NCBI GenBank assembly: GCA_942490885.1
Contig: CALNYT010000002.1
Location: forward strand, 1,798,001-1,862,000
DNA: 64,000 nt
Source of the DNA: Oceanirhabdus sp942490885
GTDB lineage: Bacteria > Bacillota > Clostridia > Clostridiales > Clostridiaceae
Reading direction: 5' to 3'
In this document: positions 18,326-27,253 of the stretch, one piece after another
Numbering within the stretch: position 1 is the first letter of the stretch
Layout: every line of letters begins with the position of its first letter
The notes under the pieces: model-generated
What the model was told of the DNA's origin: nothing
The model's input: the letters and a program-made list of their open reading frames with translations, nothing else
Database searches by the model: none
Program-made: the position numbers and the translations under genes

Positions 18326-18397
18326 TTGCTAAGGAAGTAGGATATACACTATAATATAGGTTAATAGGTTAATGGGTTGATAATCCGTATTATAGTG
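18326..18397 (+). promoter_or_regulatory. Glucokinase promoter with 10-bp inverted repeat
   Basis: TTGCTA (18326) and TATAAT (18350-18355), spacer 18, form a plausible promoter. The -10 lies in CACTATAATA (18347-18356), which is repeated inverted as TATTATAGTG at 18388-18397, 31 bases on. This gives either a leader hairpin or a second -10 facing the phosphorylase gene. Confidence 0.45.
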
Positions 18398-18431
18398 GTA
18401 AAATAAAAATTATTTATTAAAGGAGAAAAAT

Positions 18432-19364
18432 ATGAGAATAGGCGTTGATATTGGAGGAACAAACATAGTAACAGGGTTAGTTAAGGATGGAAAAATTCTT
18501 GATAGACTTTCTTTTAAAGCTCAAGAAGCAAGAAGAGATAATTCGATTGTGGAGAAAATTATAGAGAACATAAAAGATTTATGCAAAAATAATAGCATAA
18601 CACCTGAGCAAGTTGAATCAATAGGGATAGGTGTACCAGGGGCTGTAAACTATTTAGAGGGTACTGTAATTGAGTGCGTTAATTTAGGCATGAAAGATGT
18701 ACATTTAAGAAGGGAATTAAGAAAAGAACTTGGTGATGTGAAGGTTCTTGTAGAAAATGATGCTAATGCTGCAACTGTATGTGAGCATCTTTATGGAACA
18801 ATGAAAGGTACAAGAAATTCAATGTTAGTGACTATCGGAACTGGAGTAGGCGGTGGATTCATCCTAAATGGTGAATTATTCTCAGGTAAAAGTGGAAGAG
18901 TAGCTGAAATTGGACACATTATTGTTGGCGAAGGCTTTTATGAATGTGGATGTGGACAAAGAGGATGTTTAGAGACATTTGCTTCTGCAACAGCTATTGT
19001 TAAATATGCTGAAAAACTTATCGAAGACGGTCAAAATAGCTTATTAGAGGCAAGAATAGCAAAAGGTATAATTGAGACTAAGGATGTTTTTGATTGTGCT
19101 AAACAAGGAGATAAAGTAAGTTTAAGAGCTATTGAGAGATTTGTTAAGTATCTGTCTATTGGTATAGCGAATTTTATTAATGTATTAGATCTTGAATTGG
19201 TTGCTATTGGAGGCGGTGTATGTAATGGTCATGAGTTGTTCTTTGATGATTTAGTTGAAGAAATTAATAAGAGAACCCTATTTAAAGCATCAGGAAATTG
19301 TAAAGTATGCATAGCAGAATTAAAAAATGATGCGGGAATTATAGGCGCTGCAATGATAAACTAA
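18432..19364 (+). CDS. ROK-family glucokinase
   Basis: Phosphorylates glucose with ATP. 310 residues. N-terminal phosphate-binding DIGGTNIVTG (residues 6-15), VENDANAA sugar-binding region, IGTGVGGGFI, and the ROK zinc motif CGCGQRGCLE near residues 172-181. There is no N-terminal DNA-binding domain, so it is a kinase rather than a ROK repressor. AAAGGAG precedes the ATG. Its position opposite the maltose phosphorylase fits phosphorylation of the released glucose. Other hexoses or N-acetyl sugars cannot be excluded. Confidence 0.88.
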   Translation: MRIGVDIGGTNIVTGLVKDGKILDRLSFKAQEARRDNSIVEKIIENIKDLCKNNSITPEQVESIGIGVPGAVNYLEGTVIECVNLGMKDVHLRRELRKELGDVKVLVENDANAATVCEHLYGTMKGTRNSMLVTIGTGVGGGFILNGELFSGKSGRVAEIGHIIVGEGFYECGCGQRGCLETFASATAIVKYAEKLIEDGQNSLLEARIAKGIIETKDVFDCAKQGDKVSLRAIERFVKYLSIGIANFINVLDLELVAIGGGVCNGHELFFDDLVEEINKRTLFKASGNCKVCIAELKNDAGIIGAAMIN

Positions 19365-19450
19365 AATATTTTTGTCACTTTCTACAAAAATTATTATTTT
19401 AGTGTTATGCTGTTTAATTGCATTCAGAGATATGTTATATTAGTAGTACA

Positions 19451-19464
19451 GAAAACGTTTGCAT
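19451..19464. promoter_or_regulatory. LacI/CcpA-type operator upstream of the MsmK-type ATPase gene
   Basis: GAAAACGTTTGCAT matches the LacI-family pattern with central CG and closely resembles the site at 18185 (core AAACGWTTGCA). It lies about 40 bases before the ribosome binding site of the ATPase gene. It may be bound by the LacI regulator at 20947, by CcpA, or by both. Confidence 0.6.
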
Positions 19465-19516
19465 AAGTAATTAATATATAGAGTTCAAACTAATGAATTA
19501 AATGGAGGAGAGTAAC

Positions 19517-20626
19517 ATGGCAGGTTTAACCTTAAAAGGTATTAAAAAGATATATCCGGGAAATGATTATTATTCAGTAAAAGATTTTAATATGGAAATC
19601 GCTGATAAAGAGTTTATTGTGCTTGTTGGTCCATCTGGTTGTGGTAAATCTACAACATTAAGAATGATTGCTGGTCTTGAAGAGATAAGTGAAGGTGAAT
19701 TACGTATTGATGGGAATCTTGTAAATGATAAAGCCCCTAAAGATAGAGATATTGCTATGGTATTCCAAAATTATGCTCTTTATCCTCATATGACAGTTTA
19801 TGAAAATATGGCATTTGGATTAAAGTTAAAGAAAGTACCAAAGTCAGAAATTGAAGAAAAGGTAAGAAAAGCTGCAAAAATTCTTGAAATAGAAGATCTT
19901 CTTAAAAAGAAGCCTAAACAAATGTCAGGTGGTCAGAGACAGAGAGTTGCACTTGGAAGAGCTATTGTAAGACAACCAAAAGTTTTCTTAATGGATGAAC
20001 CTCTTTCAAATCTAGATGCTAAGCTAAGAGTTCAGATGAGAGCTGAGATATCAAAATTACACAAGGAGTTACAGACGACTTTTATATATGTAACACATGA
20101 TCAGACAGAAGCTATGACAATGGGAAGTAGAATTGTTATTATGAATAAAGGAGAAATCATGCAGGTAGATACACCACAAAATGCATATGATAATCCGCAA
20201 AATCTATTTGTTGCTCAGTTTATTGGAAGTCCACAGATGAACATCTTAAGAGCAGTTGTAGTTGAAGAAGCAGGAGAAATTCTTGCAAAGGTTGGAGCGC
20301 TAAGTATTAAATTAAGCGAGAAGCATCAAAAATCTCTTAAGACAGAGAACCAAATTGGTAAAGATGTATATGTAGGTATAAGACCTGCGGGAATAAATAT
20401 GTTATCTAAAGAAGATAAAGCAAGTGGTACTGTAATTGAAGAAGAGATTATAGTTGCGGAGATGATGGGAAGTGAGACATACTTACACCTTGACACTCAT
20501 GGAAATAGAATAGTGGCTAGAATTGACGCTCATCACAAAGTATCATCAGGAGATAAGATTAAATTAGAAATTCCAACAGATAAAATTTACTTATTCAATG
20601 GTGAAACAGAAAAAGTTATAAAATAA
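19517..20626 (+). CDS. msmK: Sugar ABC transporter ATP-binding protein (MsmK/UgpC type)
   Basis: Cytoplasmic ATPase that energises carbohydrate importers of the CUT1 class; one such ATPase often serves several permease pairs. The ATG at 19517 follows GGAGGAG by six bases. Walker A GPSGCGKST is at residues 38-46, then MSGGQRQRVALGRA (signature) and VFLMDEPLSNLDA (Walker B), with the C-terminal TOBE-like regulatory domain. 369 residues. No permease lies next to it; the ATPase-less sugar importer at 28.5-31.6 kb is a likely partner. Confidence 0.92.
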   Translation: MAGLTLKGIKKIYPGNDYYSVKDFNMEIADKEFIVLVGPSGCGKSTTLRMIAGLEEISEGELRIDGNLVNDKAPKDRDIAMVFQNYALYPHMTVYENMAFGLKLKKVPKSEIEEKVRKAAKILEIEDLLKKKPKQMSGGQRQRVALGRAIVRQPKVFLMDEPLSNLDAKLRVQMRAEISKLHKELQTTFIYVTHDQTEAMTMGSRIVIMNKGEIMQVDTPQNAYDNPQNLFVAQFIGSPQMNILRAVVVEEAGEILAKVGALSIKLSEKHQKSLKTENQIGKDVYVGIRPAGINMLSKEDKASGTVIEEEIIVAEMMGSETYLHLDTHGNRIVARIDAHHKVSSGDKIKLEIPTDKIYLFNGETEKVIK

Positions 20627-20702
20627 TTGAACTATCATAGTTTATAAATATAAAGTAAAGAAAACTTATTGATTATATAAATGGGAAGAGATCATTGGAC
20701 TT

Positions 20703-20736
20703 GAATCTCCTTCGTGTGTGAACATGGAGGAGATTC
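20703..20736 (+). terminator. Possible terminator after the ATPase gene
   Basis: GAATCTCCT (20703-20711) and AGGAGATTC (20728-20736) form a 9-bp stem with a 16-base loop. No strong T-run follows, so termination efficiency is doubtful. The rest of the 320-base gap to the regulator gene is AT-rich with no further clear signal. Confidence 0.45.
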
Positions 20737-20946
20737 TCTGTAATAAAAGATAATTCTTTATTTTGTGAAAAATTTTAAATTGTATAAGGTTTAGGTTGAA
20801 AAAATTGCATTTGATGTTATAATTATCATGCAGTTATTTATATGTATTTACATATTTTAACATGAGTAGCTTTGTTTTGTAGCAAGGTTAAGGCGAAATA
20901 TAAATAAATATTTTAAATTAGAAAAGCATATTAGGAAGTGAAAAAA

Positions 20947-21957
20947 ATGCATGTAACAATAAAAGATGTTGCAAAGCTAGCAGGAGTATCGCCATCTACT
21001 GTTTCTAGGGTTATTGCAGATAATCCTAAGATAAGCGATGCAACAAAAAAGAATGTTTATAAAGCAATGGAGGAACTGAACTATCATCCAAATGCCATTG
21101 CTAGAAGTTTGGCAAATAAATCAACAAAGATATTGGGATTAATATTACCAAGTACAGAAGAGGATATCTTTAAAAACCCTTTCTTCATACAGGTGATGAC
21201 AGGTGTTAGTCATTATGCACAAAAAAATGGATATTATATACTATATACATACGGTACTTCCGAAGAAGAAGAACTTGAACATATAAAGAAACTAATGTTC
21301 AGTAGATGGGTAGATGGAATAATTCTTACAACTTTAAGAAAAGATGATAAATGTGTTCAATATCTCAAAGAGAATGAATACCCATTTGTTGTAGTTGGTA
21401 AACCAGAGAGTACTGATGGGGTTTTATGGGTGGATAATGATAACTTCCATGCAATGTATACAGTTGTTAACCAAATGATTCAAAAGGGGCATAGGAAGAT
21501 TGGATTCATAGGTGGGCCTCACGTTTTGAATGTTACTATGAATAGATTAGATGGATATATAAGAGCCTTAGAGAATAGTGGTATACAAGTTGATGAAAAT
21601 CTTATTATGCGTAAGCAATTCACAGAAGAAGGTGGTTATGAAGCTATGAAGAATATTTTAGCATACGATCATCCAAGTGCAATTGTTACTACCGATGATC
21701 TTATCGCTTTCGGTGCTTTGAAAGCATTAAGAGAAGAAGGAATAGAGGATATATCTGTTATTGGATTCAACAATACACCACTTGCGGCGTATCAACAACC
21801 AACTCTTTCATCTGTTGATATAAATGCAGAAAAATTAGGTTCTTTTGCAGCTAGACTTTTGATAAAGCATCTTGAAAAGAGAGATGATGGTATAAATAGC
21901 TATATTATTGATACGAAGTTAGTTGAAAGAGAATCTACATATAAGAAAAAAAAATAA
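20947..21957 (+). CDS. LacI-family transcriptional regulator (maltose-type)
   Basis: 336 residues. The helix-turn-helix is at the N-terminus (VTIKDVAKLAGVSPSTVSRVI, residues 3-23), with a PNAIARSLA hinge helix and a periplasmic-binding-like sugar domain. The ATG at 20947 is chosen because AGGAAGTGA lies just before it; the GTG at 20938 is part of that site. By position and by the shared operators at 18185, 18223 and 19451 it probably controls the maltose phosphorylase and ATPase genes in response to maltose or maltodextrin. Confidence 0.9.
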   Translation: MHVTIKDVAKLAGVSPSTVSRVIADNPKISDATKKNVYKAMEELNYHPNAIARSLANKSTKILGLILPSTEEDIFKNPFFIQVMTGVSHYAQKNGYYILYTYGTSEEEELEHIKKLMFSRWVDGIILTTLRKDDKCVQYLKENEYPFVVVGKPESTDGVLWVDNDNFHAMYTVVNQMIQKGHRKIGFIGGPHVLNVTMNRLDGYIRALENSGIQVDENLIMRKQFTEEGGYEAMKNILAYDHPSAIVTTDDLIAFGALKALREEGIEDISVIGFNNTPLAAYQQPTLSSVDINAEKLGSFAARLLIKHLEKRDDGINSYIIDTKLVERESTYKKKK

Positions 21958-21993
21958 ACACCAAAATGCAGAATTGCATTTTGGTGTTTTTTC
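21958..21993. terminator. Terminator between LacI gene and convergent PAP2 gene
   Basis: ACACCAAAATGC and GCATTTTGGTGT form a perfect 12-bp stem around a six-base loop, followed by TTTTTC on the plus strand. It can also stop minus-strand transcription. Confidence 0.9.
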
Positions 21994-22003
21994 TGTTTAT
22001 GTT

Positions 22004-22678
22004 TTATTGTTCAGTAATAATATCTTGATTCACTTTTCTTCTGAAAGATATCTTGTAAATCAGAATGTACATTATTGCAGAGAGAATAATAGCACCGAAT
22101 ACATCAACTATTGAATGCTGCTTTATGCATACAGTAGACATAGATATTAAAATTGTAGATATATAAGCAAGAATTCTTACCCATCTTCTATCCTTGAATG
22201 CAGAACTAGTGCATATAGCAATATTTATCCCTATAGAATTATAAACGTGCAAGCTAGGAAATACATTAGCTGGTGGATCAGTTGATCTGATAAGGTTTAT
22301 TATCTGTAAGAATATATCATTATTATAAATATTACTGATATCATTCCTTAAATCTTGTCCATTTGGGAAAAGGAAATAAACCACATATGCTGCTAGTGCA
22401 CCATATATTATAAATTTAATAAATTTTGTAAACTCATCTTTAGAATAAAACGCAAAGTAAATATATCCCCAAAAAAGATATACATACCAGTATACGTAAG
22501 GTACCACAAAATATTTGATAAATGGAATATAATCATCTAACTTAATGTGCATAATGTATTTTGGTTCAATATAGATTTGAAGAAAATAAAAAATATAAGT
22601 TGTAGGTATAAATAATAGAAAAAGTTTAAAATGCCCATATTTTTCATAAATATTAGTAAAATTTTGTTTTATATCCAT
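22004..22678 (-). CDS. PAP2-family membrane phosphatase
   Basis: Integral membrane acid phosphatase-like protein, probably acting on lipid phosphates at the outer face of the membrane. The start at 22678 follows AAGGAGGATT; a longer frame to 22726 has no such site. 224 residues with about six hydrophobic segments. The catalytic motifs are FPSLHVYNS (Ser and His) and KQHSIVDVFGA (His and Asp); the first KxxxxxxRP-type motif is not obvious. Close to the group annotated as inositol phosphorylceramide synthase-like. Stands alone. Confidence 0.8.
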   Translation of the reverse strand: MDIKQNFTNIYEKYGHFKLFLLFIPTTYIFYFLQIYIEPKYIMHIKLDDYIPFIKYFVVPYVYWYVYLFWGYIYFAFYSKDEFTKFIKFIIYGALAAYVVYFLFPNGQDLRNDISNIYNNDIFLQIINLIRSTDPPANVFPSLHVYNSIGINIAICTSSAFKDRRWVRILAYISTILISMSTVCIKQHSIVDVFGAIILSAIMYILIYKISFRRKVNQDIITEQ

Positions 22679-22900
22679 TTTAATCCTCCTTGGAAACGAT
22701 ACAAAATTATTATATCTTAACCACATGGTAATTTAAATAAGAAGCAGAATTTATTAACAAATTATTCACAGAATAAATTTAGTATTATAATTAAAACCAA
22801 AAATATATTTCAGATTTAGAATAAGAATGAATTATAACCAAAAAAAAGGGGAAAATATTAAGAAATATTGAGAAAAAATAAAAGGCAGGAAACTATATAG

Positions 22901-23878
22901 ATGAGAAAATTTGAAGAAAATAATAAACCAGTGATAGTAATAAGTAAATGCCTAAATTTTGATAAGTGTAGGTACAATGGTGATGGAGATAAAAATAAAT
23001 TTGTTGATAAATTAAAGAATTATGTTATTTTTCAACCAATTTGTCCAGAGGTTGAAATTGGACTTCCAACTCCTAGAAAACCTATAAGGTTAGTAAATCA
23101 AAATAATGAGGGGATTAAACTTTTGCAACCTCAGACAGGGAATGATTATAGTGAACTTATGTATGAGTACGCGGATTCCCTTTGCCAAAACCTTTCGGAG
23201 GTTGATGGATTCATACTTAAAACTAGATCGCCATCTTGTGGAATAAAGGATGTTAAGATATATAATGGAGTTGAAAAAGGGGCATCTAGTAAAAAAGGAA
23301 GAGGTATTGTTGGTGGGAAGATTGTTGAAAGCTACGAGAAAATCCCCATTGAAGACGACGGAAGGTTAAAAAATTTCAAAATTAGAGAGGATTTTTTAAC
23401 AAAGGTTTACACTTTAAAGGATTTTAAAGATTTAAAGAAAGAGAAATCACTTGATAAATTAAGAGATTTTCATACAAAGAACAAACTTCTATTAATGTCT
23501 TATCATGCAGGAAGGCTCTATGAATTAGGTAAGATACTAGGAAAGAGCAGTAAGAATAATGTAGAAGAAGCCTATAGAGATTATGAAGAAAGTTTGGTAA
23601 GTGCTTTTAGTAAAGGATCAAGGTACAAATCAAATATAAACGTACTTAATAGATGTTTAGGATATTTTTCACAAGATATATCAGATGATGAGAGAAAATT
23701 TATACTTGAATTAATAGATGATTTTAAAGATAAGAGAATACCACTAAGTGTTCCTATGAATGTTATAAAGAGTTATGTAATAAGATTCAATATTAAAAAT
23801 TTGATGAATCAGAGTTTTTTTGAGCCTTATCCAAGTGGATTGATAGAGGTCAATGATTCAGGAAAAGGAAGAGAGTAG
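22901..23878 (+). CDS. DUF523 and DUF1722 two-domain protein
   Basis: 325 residues. The N-terminal half is DUF523 with a conserved cysteine pattern (SKCLNFDKCRYNG, FQPICPEVEIGLPTPR, KTRSPSCGIKDVKIYNG); the C-terminal half is DUF1722 (YbgA-like, from about residue 195, LLLMSYHAGRLYELGKILG). Fused proteins of this kind are common in clostridia. DUF523 relatives have been linked with 2-thiouracil desulfurization; the true role here is unknown. Followed nine bases later by an ATP-cone protein. Confidence 0.85.
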   Translation: MRKFEENNKPVIVISKCLNFDKCRYNGDGDKNKFVDKLKNYVIFQPICPEVEIGLPTPRKPIRLVNQNNEGIKLLQPQTGNDYSELMYEYADSLCQNLSEVDGFILKTRSPSCGIKDVKIYNGVEKGASSKKGRGIVGGKIVESYEKIPIEDDGRLKNFKIREDFLTKVYTLKDFKDLKKEKSLDKLRDFHTKNKLLLMSYHAGRLYELGKILGKSSKNNVEEAYRDYEESLVSAFSKGSRYKSNINVLNRCLGYFSQDISDDERKFILELIDDFKDKRIPLSVPMNVIKSYVIRFNIKNLMNQSFFEPYPSGLIEVNDSGKGRE

Positions 23879-23887
23879 GTTGATAAT

Positions 23888-24154
23888 ATGAAAGTAAAGA
23901 AAAGAAATGGTGAGATGGAAAATTTTGAGATAGAAAAGATTGCTAACTCAGTGGCTAATGCATCAGATGAAACTCATGAACCTTTGAATATGGGAGATAT
24001 TGAAATTCTTACTAAAGATATTTATCATAAAATAAAGGAAATAGGGAAAGAAACTATAGAATCAGAAGAAATATTTGATACAATCTTACTTTATCTAATG
24101 AAAGAAAGATTTTATCATGTTGCTGAACAATATAGGAAGAAAAGTGAATGGTAA
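23888..24154 (+). CDS. Stand-alone ATP-cone domain protein (copy 1)
   Basis: 88 residues made up almost entirely of one ATP-cone: VKKRNGEMENFEIEKI, then IANSVANASDETHEP and a C-terminal ILLYLMKERFYHVAEQY helix. The ATP-cone is the nucleotide-sensing module of ribonucleotide reductases and NrdR; no catalytic or zinc-finger domain is attached here. It is preceded by AGGTTGAT and probably shares a transcript with the DUF523/DUF1722 gene. About half identical to the next gene, so a tandem duplication. Confidence 0.8.
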   Translation: MKVKKRNGEMENFEIEKIANSVANASDETHEPLNMGDIEILTKDIYHKIKEIGKETIESEEIFDTILLYLMKERFYHVAEQYRKKSEW

Positions 24155-24227
24155 AGATTAATAATTAAGATAATATATTTATTTTATGCTATAATTAGAA
24201 TAAATTATTGTTTAAAGGGGTGCTTCT

Positions 24228-24497
24228 ATGAAGGTGTTAAAAAGAAATGGTAGTGTTCAAGAGTTTTCAATGAATAAGGTTAAAACGTCTATACGTAATG
24301 CATCAGAAGATACGCACAAACCTATAACAGATGGAGATGTTGAAATACTTAGCAGAGCCATAGAGAGAAGACTTGATTCCTTAATGAGAGAAGAGATAAC
24401 ATCAAATGATATATTTGAACATACTCTTTTGGTCTTAATGAAATATAGATTTTATGAACTTGCTAAACAGTATAGAGAAAAAGCAACAGGAAGGTAA
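24228..24497 (+). CDS. Stand-alone ATP-cone domain protein (copy 2)
   Basis: 89 residues, a paralogue of the gene before it: VLKRNGSVQEFSMNKVKTSI, NASEDTHKPITDGDVEIL, and the closing LLVLMKYRFYELAKQYREKA. AGGGGTG precedes the ATG, and the 73-base gap with TATAATTAGAAT leaves room for its own promoter. It may bind ATP/dATP and act as a regulator in trans; this is inference. A MITE-like element begins just after the stop. Confidence 0.8.
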   Translation: MKVLKRNGSVQEFSMNKVKTSIRNASEDTHKPITDGDVEILSRAIERRLDSLMREEITSNDIFEHTLLVLMKYRFYELAKQYREKATGR

Positions 24498-24507
24498 AGA
24501 TAAAAAC

Positions 24508-24763
24508 AAATTGAGAATTGGTAATGGAGAATTGAGAATGATGGATGTTTTTGCCTTTAGGGCAGAAACTACATTTTATTGGTCTTAAGAACAAGAGGGT
24601 TTTACTCATTTTATCTTGAGATAAAATATTGTATTCGATATACAATGGTTCAGTTAATGAAGTGAGTAAAAATACTTTGTCCTAAAGAACAATAAGATAA
24701 AATTTCACGTAGTGAAATGTCAAACGTTCTCAACTCTCAACTCACCACTCTCAACTATTCTTT
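24508..24763. repeat. MITE-like element with GAGAATTGAGAAT ends
   Basis: The left end TTGAGAATTGG...GAGAATTGAGAATG is matched, inverted and imperfectly, by the right end GTTCTCAACTCTCAACTC...CTCTCAA. The 255-base interior is non-coding and full of small inverted repeats: TTTTATCT/AGATAAAA, ATTGTAT/ATACAAT, ATTTCAC/GTGAAAT and TTTTACTCA/TGAGTAAAA. No transposase. Elements with such ends are frequent in clostridial genomes. Confidence 0.7.
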
Positions 24764-24778
24764 AAAAGCTTTTGGGGT

Positions 24779-25537
24779 TTAAAGAATTTTAAGCACGTCT
24801 ACTAATAAAAGTTTAAGTGATAATAAAAGCGACATTGTAACAAATATAGGTTTAATAACTTTCGCACCATTTTTAAGAGCAAAGGCTGTTCCAAATTTAG
24901 CTCCTAGTATGCTGAATATTGCTACAGGAATACCATAATAAAGATTGATTTTCATATTTATGGCATAAAGAAAAAGTGATGAAATATTACTGACAAAATT
25001 CATAACTCTAGCATTTGCTCCTGCCTTTTTAAACTCAAATCCAAAGAGATGTATAAGTCCAAATATTAAGAAAGAGCCAGTTCCAGGTCCGAAGAATCCA
25101 TCATAGAATCCTAATGTTAGCGCTAGTATTACCAAAAGGATAATTCGCTTCTTATTTATTTCTTTAAGATTTTCCTTCATGCCAACTGATTTTGAGAACA
25201 AGGAATAAACACCAATAATCATAACCATTACTAGAATTATACCTTTTAATGCTTTTTCATTAATCTGTAAGGCGGTAGTTACACCAATAGATGCACCTAT
25301 AAATGTGAATGGTAGAGCATATTTTAGTAATTGTTTGTGACCATGGCCACTTTTTAAATACTTAATTGAGCTTGTAAGTGAAGCGCATGTTGCAGAGAAC
25401 TTATTTGTGCCAAGTGCAATATGAGATGGCAATCCCGCCATGTAATATGCTGGTAAACTTATTAGACCACCACCACCAGCAATAGAATCAACAAATGCTG
25501 CTATAAAACCTGCTATACATAGAAAAATAATTGTCAT
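24779..25537 (-). CDS. TauE/SafE (TSUP) family membrane transporter
   Basis: About 252 residues, eight hydrophobic segments in two related halves. Family features: FVDSIAGGGGLISLPAYY at the N-terminus and GFYDGFFGPGTGSFLIFGLI in the second half. Members move sulfite, sulfonates, sulfur compounds or organic anions across the membrane; the substrate is not known here. A frame start at 25555 (MECEKN) exists, but the ATG at 25537 is preferred because GGAGTG lies within that extension. Stands alone between the MITE and the divergent hydrolase. Confidence 0.82.
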   Translation of the reverse strand: MTIIFLCIAGFIAAFVDSIAGGGGLISLPAYYMAGLPSHIALGTNKFSATCASLTSSIKYLKSGHGHKQLLKYALPFTFIGASIGVTTALQINEKALKGIILVMVMIIGVYSLFSKSVGMKENLKEINKKRIILLVILALTLGFYDGFFGPGTGSFLIFGLIHLFGFEFKKAGANARVMNFVSNISSLFLYAINMKINLYYGIPVAIFSILGAKFGTAFALKNGAKVIKPIFVTMSLLLSLKLLLVDVLKIL

Positions 25538-25682
25538 ATTCTTTTCACACTCCATATAATTATGTCTAAGGACATTATAGATTATTTAAAATATATAATA
25601 AAGAAGTTTTTAATGTTACTTATTGAAGAGAAACTACTAGAATGGTATAATACAGACAACATTATTAAGGGCGGGTTGATTT

Positions 25683-26546
25683 ATGACATATAAAGAGAGT
25701 ATCCAGAGTAAAATGCTTAAAAAGATTTGTTCTATGGTTTCCTTAGAAGTAACTGCACCAAAGGGTGCATGGCGTGGGAATAAGAAACTTTTCGAAAGAG
25801 GTTGTAAAATTGAGAAGAAGATAATGAATGATGTGGTGGGATACTTAATCACACCAGATGAGATGAAAATAGAAAGTATTGTATATTATTTGCATGGTGG
25901 AGGATATGTTTTTCACCAAACAATAAATCATATGAAGTTCTGTACCAAGATGTCAAGAGAAAGTGGTATTAGGGTTATGATTATCGATTATAGTGTTGCA
26001 CCGGATAATCCATATCCAGCTGCTTTAGATGAAAGTATAGATGTGTATAAATTTTTATGTGAAGAGTATAAAGATACAAAAATCATACTAATGGGTGACT
26101 CTGCTGGAGGGGGATTAGCTCTTGCAACTGCTTTAAAAATTAAGGAAATGGAATTAAAGAAACCTAGTAGAATTATTCTACTATCACCGTTCCTTGATGT
26201 TTCTGGAGATAATGCTAATATGGTAGAGATAGAACCTGATGATCCAATTTTAAGTATAGAGTTCATCAAAAAATGTGGAAGGCAGTATGCAGGTAATTAT
26301 AATTTAGATACTCCTTATATTTCTCCAATACATGGTGATTTTCAAGGGCTTACTGATATTTCTGTTTATATTGGAAAACATGACATCCTTTATCCTGATT
26401 GTTGCATCTTTAAAGAATTAGCTGAGGAACAAGGCGTAATATTGAATTTTGTTGAATATGAGAAGATGATTCATGTTTGGATGTTTTATGATATACCAGA
26501 AGGTAAGCAGGCGCAGAAAGAAATTTTTGCAGAATTAAAAGGATAA
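25683..26546 (+). CDS. Alpha/beta hydrolase, hormone-sensitive-lipase type esterase
   Basis: 287 residues. The oxyanion-hole motif YYLHGGGYVFHQ is followed by the nucleophile elbow GDSAGGGLA; a late Asp (YIGKHDILYPD) and His (KMIHVWMFY) complete the triad, as in family IV esterases. No signal peptide, so cytoplasmic. The leading residues are lysine-rich and unlike the core. GGGCGGG precedes the ATG. Probably hydrolyses short-chain esters; the natural substrate is unknown. Confidence 0.85.
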   Translation: MTYKESIQSKMLKKICSMVSLEVTAPKGAWRGNKKLFERGCKIEKKIMNDVVGYLITPDEMKIESIVYYLHGGGYVFHQTINHMKFCTKMSRESGIRVMIIDYSVAPDNPYPAALDESIDVYKFLCEEYKDTKIILMGDSAGGGLALATALKIKEMELKKPSRIILLSPFLDVSGDNANMVEIEPDDPILSIEFIKKCGRQYAGNYNLDTPYISPIHGDFQGLTDISVYIGKHDILYPDCCIFKELAEEQGVILNFVEYEKMIHVWMFYDIPEGKQAQKEIFAELKG

Positions 26547-26614
26547 AACCTCTTTGTGTTTAACTAGTTATATAGAGATTAATATAGTAAATGTGTGAAT
26601 AGGAGAGGGAACCT

Positions 26615-27148
26615 ATGGGAAAAAAAGTTATTTTGATTATTGATGTTCAAAAAGAGATGTTTATGTTTGATGGGTACGAGCCGTATAAGGGAAACGAGAT
26701 GCTAAAAAATATTAAGAGCATATTGGATAAGGGAAGAGAGAATAAGATACCAGTTTTTTTTGTTCAACATACCATGACCGAAGGTGAATTATTCAGAGAA
26801 GGCACAGCAGGATGGCATATTCATGAAGATATTGCTCCAGTGGAAGGAGAAAAATGTATAAAGAAATACAACTGTGATTCCTTTCAGGATACAGGGTTAC
26901 ATGAAATACTTCAAAGTCTAGATGCAAAAGAACTAATAATAGCAGGAATGCAAACAGAGTATTGTGTTGATACAGCATTCAGAAGATCATTTAGTCTTGG
27001 ATATGATAGTATATTGGTTAGTGACGGACATAGTACTTTTGATAATGAAGTTCTTAATGGTGAAACAACTGTAAAACATCATAATAGTATACTCGTAGGA
27101 TTTGGAAGAATACTTAGTACTGAAGAGGTTATAAATACGGTTTTATAA
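26615..27148 (+). CDS. Isochorismatase-family cysteine hydrolase
   Basis: 177 residues, full length for the family. The conserved Asp lies in LIIDVQKEMF (residue 9), a Lys in KKYNCDSF, and the catalytic Cys in AGMQTEYCVDTAFRRSF. Enzymes of this type hydrolyse amide bonds, for example nicotinamide or N-carbamoyl compounds; specificity is open. AGGAGAGGG precedes the ATG. It follows the esterase by 68 bases and may be co-transcribed with it, ending at the strong terminator at 27187. Confidence 0.87.
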   Translation: MGKKVILIIDVQKEMFMFDGYEPYKGNEMLKNIKSILDKGRENKIPVFFVQHTMTEGELFREGTAGWHIHEDIAPVEGEKCIKKYNCDSFQDTGLHEILQSLDAKELIIAGMQTEYCVDTAFRRSFSLGYDSILVSDGHSTFDNEVLNGETTVKHHNSILVGFGRILSTEEVINTVL

Positions 27149-27186
27149 TGAGTTTGGTACGAGGTGCTTTTTTAAGTAGGGTTTAA

Positions 27187-27237
27187 TAAACAACAGATAT
27201 TAAGTATATATGCTTAATATCTGTTGTTTATTTTTAT
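27187..27237 (+). terminator. Terminator after the cysteine hydrolase gene
   Basis: AACAACAGATATTAAG and CTTAATATCTGTTGTT form a perfect 16-bp stem, extendable by two more pairs, around an eight-base loop, followed by TATTTTTAT. Confidence 0.88.
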
Positions 27238-27253
27238 CTACATAGATGAAAAA

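Noticed and set aside
21923..22114. Small plus-strand ORF after the LacI gene
   Set aside because: It is out of frame with LacI, crosses the terminator and overlaps the convergent PAP2 gene.
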